A stretch of DNA of 64,000 nucleotides from Paenibacillus sp. 32O-W. Its GTDB lineage: Bacteria > Bacillota > Bacilli > Paenibacillales > NBRC-103111. Made by a program: the position numbers and the translations under genes. Each line of letters begins with the position of its first letter. Position 1 is the stretch's first letter. Positions 62,434 through 64,000 of the stretch are shown here, one piece after another. The notes under the pieces were generated by a model that was not told the DNA's origin, made no database searches, and worked only from the letters and a program-made list of their open reading frames with translations. Location: contig NZ_VEGP01000024.1 in assembly GCF_007679495.1 (NCBI RefSeq), forward strand, positions 1-64,000, given 5' to 3'.

Positions 62434-63009
62434 TCACTCCCGTTCAGGCCCTGTTCCTTCCACTCGATGGCTATTGATTAACTGTAAAACCCACTCTTCA
62501 TCAAACCGGAGCTTCTCCAACCGATGCCGGAAGAAGATCAGAATGTATCGCTGCTCCCCGTCGGGAATCCGCTCATCCTTGCTCGCATACTCCAACCGTT
62601 CTTCCTCATGGCGGATTTCATACCGCAGGTAGTCCTTGTATTGGTGTAAAATTAAAAACTGCAATTCCTTGCTGACCAGACCAAAATTCTTCAATTTAGT
62701 ATAAAAATGCAGCTCGTAATCCGGCGAATAAGGAATCGGTTCTTCCATCAACCGAAAAAAACGTATTCTGCCTTCATCTGTAAGTTTATAAATCTTTATC
62801 TTCTTTCCTCTTCCCTGCCTGGCACCCTCCGGTTGTTCATCGGGGACCTGCTCGATCAGCCCGTCTGCAAGCATGCCGTGGATAAGCGGATAAATCGCCC
62901 CCCAGCTGACTTTTCGCGTAGGTCCAACAATTCCGTTCAAAATCTGATGCAGCAAATAGCCGTGCATCGGGTTATTCATCAATTCGCCGAGTATGAACAA
63001 TTCGTACAC
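62434..63009 (-). CDS. PadR-family transcriptional regulator
   Basis: 191 residues. The N-terminal winged helix is typical of PadR: ELFILGELMNNPMHGYLLHQIL, then VSWGAIYPLIHGMLADGLIEQ and KIYKLTDEGR. A C-terminal helical dimerisation region with DYLRYEIRHEEERLEY follows (PadR subfamily with a Vir_act_alpha_C-like tail). GTG 63009 has GGGAGG upstream. It is adjacent to the MFS transporter gene, whose expression it may control, as PadR proteins often repress drug exporters. Confidence 0.83.
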   Translation of the reverse strand: MYELFILGELMNNPMHGYLLHQILNGIVGPTRKVSWGAIYPLIHGMLADGLIEQVPDEQPEGARQGRGKKIKIYKLTDEGRIRFFRLMEEPIPYSPDYELHFYTKLKNFGLVSKELQFLILHQYKDYLRYEIRHEEERLEYASKDERIPDGEQRYILIFFRHRLEKLRFDEEWVLQLINSHRVEGTGPERE

Positions 63010-63083
63010 GCGAAAGGCCTCCCTTATAAGTTCCTACTGCTTTTAAGTAAAGAACAGTATAACATACGGCTGCCTGAAATAAC

Positions 63084-63109
63084 AGAAAAGCCGCGGTTTT
63101 CGCGGCTTT
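63084..63109 (-). terminator. terminator after the MFS gene
   Basis: AAAGCCGCG-GTTTT-CGCGGCTTT is a perfect nine-base stem; on the minus strand TTCT follows. It lies between the MFS gene and the PadR gene. Confidence 0.7.
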
Positions 63110-63154
63110 GTCCAGTCGTTTGCGGCCGATCCCGGCCTATCGTTCTCTCCACTA

Positions 63155-64000
63155 TCACGCCGACGTCTGCTGCACCATCACATTGCGGTGTTTCGGCAGT
63201 AGCTGCACGGCGAGCAGGTTCGCAACCGCAATACCGCATATGAGCAGAAAAACGGCATGCATACCGGCAACCAGCTCCGTTTTGGAGCCAAGCGTTGTCA
63301 CATGCTGGTTGTAAATCGTGCCGAACACCGCGATGCCGACCGTTTGGCCCATCGCCCTCAACAGCATGCTGGAAGCGTTGGCGACCCCCCGTTGTTCCCA
63401 GCCGACGACCGATTGCACGGCAACGGTCGAGGGTGTCGCAACGAAGCCCATCCCCAGCCCGATTAGAACAAGGATACCAATCCAGTATACGTAAGGCGAG
63501 TTCATCTGAAGCGCAATAAGCCAGATGGAGCCGGCCACTACGAGAGAAGAACCGAATACAATCGATGCCTTCACCCCGATTCGGTACATGAGCCTGCCGG
63601 CGATGTTGGAAGCGAGCGGCCAGGCCAGCGACATCGGCATAACGATCAGGCCGGAGCTTGTCGCAGAATTTCCGAGCACGGACTGAATCCAGATCGGCGA
63701 GTAAACCGTCAGCCCCGTCGTGATGCTGAACGTCAGAAAACCGCTGAAATTGATCACGTTCAATACGCGGATGCGGAAAATCGACAACGGCATCATCGGC
63801 TCCTCCGCCCGTTTTTCAATCCATAGGAACAACATGAATAATATGGCGGACGCCGCGAACAGCCCCACAATCAACGGGGAATCCCACGAATGGTCGGACC
63901 CGCCGCTCAGCAGTGCATACAGCAGCGCGGAGAAGGAGATAGTAAAGATGAGAGCACCGAGGTAATCGATTTTTTTCGCCCGGCGCTCGATCGGTTGATG
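63155..64000 (-). CDS. MFS multidrug transporter, DHA2 (EmrB/QacA) type, 5' end outside the window
   Basis: About 281 residues of the C-terminal part. The frame is open through 64000, reading ERRAKKIDYLGALIFTISFS, typical of the segment between helices 6 and 7 in DHA2 drug:H+ antiporters, followed by seven membrane helices. VGWEQRGVANASSMLLRAMGQTVGIAVFG is a DHA2 hallmark. The N-terminal half and start lie beyond the window edge. A neighbouring PadR regulator suggests drug-inducible expression. Confidence 0.85.
   Translation of the reverse strand, partial: HQPIERRAKKIDYLGALIFTISFSALLYALLSGGSDHSWDSPLIVGLFAASAILFMLFLWIEKRAEEPMMPLSIFRIRVLNVINFSGFLTFSITTGLTVYSPIWIQSVLGNSATSSGLIVMPMSLAWPLASNIAGRLMYRIGVKASIVFGSSLVVAGSIWLIALQMNSPYVYWIGILVLIGLGMGFVATPSTVAVQSVVGWEQRGVANASSMLLRAMGQTVGIAVFGTIYNQHVTTLGSKTELVAGMHAVFLLICGIAVANLLAVQLLPKHRNVMVQQTSA

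Overview
The window looks like chromosomal DNA of a Paenibacillaceae member (Paenibacillus or a close relative). Supporting signs are strong GGAGG-type ribosome binding sites with frequent GTG/TTG starts, a YesM/YesN-type two-component pair beside an LplB/LplC-type carbohydrate ABC operon, several lipoprotein solute-binding proteins, LacI-family regulators with cre-like sites, and intergenic hairpin repeats of the kind I associate with that family. No rRNA or tRNA gene was seen. Both ends are cut: the left end lies in a truncated hydrolase gene and the right end inside an MFS transporter gene.

Layout. 0-11.8 kb: mostly monocistronic housekeeping and stress genes (hydrolase remnant, DUF2269 protein, multicopper-oxidase remnant, an AraC regulator behind a Fur-box-like palindrome, an EAL protein, a metallophosphatase, two small methyltransferase/VOC proteins, a CHAT-like protein, an APH-like kinase, an SGNH hydrolase, DinB, GNAT), with an intergenic array of eight 45-bp hairpin units at 8.4-8.7 kb. 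11.9-17.6 kb: a complete oligopeptide/dipeptide ABC importer, permease/ATPase genes in the order C-B-D-F divergent from the binding protein. 17.8-21.1 kb: a decayed stretch with three frameshifted genes, a zeta-toxin remnant beside an intact small partner gene, and a Uma2-family gene.

21.7-37.1 kb: one continuous minus-strand catabolic block. A LacI regulator, HAD phosphatase, AfuA/Fbp-class binding protein, double-length permease, ATPase and inositol-monophosphatase-family enzyme lead into iolG-D-E-B-C-A and a second LacI regulator. I read this as uptake of a phosphorylated polyol or sugar (inositol phosphate is the best guess), its dephosphorylation, and inositol catabolism. Two LacI-type operators and a good promoter precede iolG; a full-consensus cre precedes the binding-protein gene; a tandem 12-bp-phased operator array precedes the first LacI gene, which appears to start with ATT.

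37.2-60.2 kb: a YesMN two-component system, two LplB/LplC permeases, a lipoprotein solute-binding protein and a sugar isomerase formed one operon, but the binding-protein gene is cut in two. Its N-terminal part lies at 54.3-54.8 kb and its C-terminal part at 38.2-39.2 kb, same strand, with about 15 kb inserted. That island carries nested group II intron debris, an IS256-type remnant, a three-gene ABC-2 exporter, a strikingly AT-rich cluster (UGM-like flavoenzyme, IucA/IucC-type NIS synthetase, two glycosyltransferases), a transposase ruin, another group II intron remnant, an isolated LeuB-like dehydrogenase and a broken tyrosine recombinase at its edge. The UGM/NIS/glycosyltransferase/exporter set is the most novel-looking system here: a candidate pathway for a glycosylated carboxylate metabolite, possibly a siderophore. 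60.3-64 kb: a ParE/RelE toxin-antitoxin pair, an MscS channel, a PadR regulator and the 3' part of a DHA2-type MFS transporter gene.
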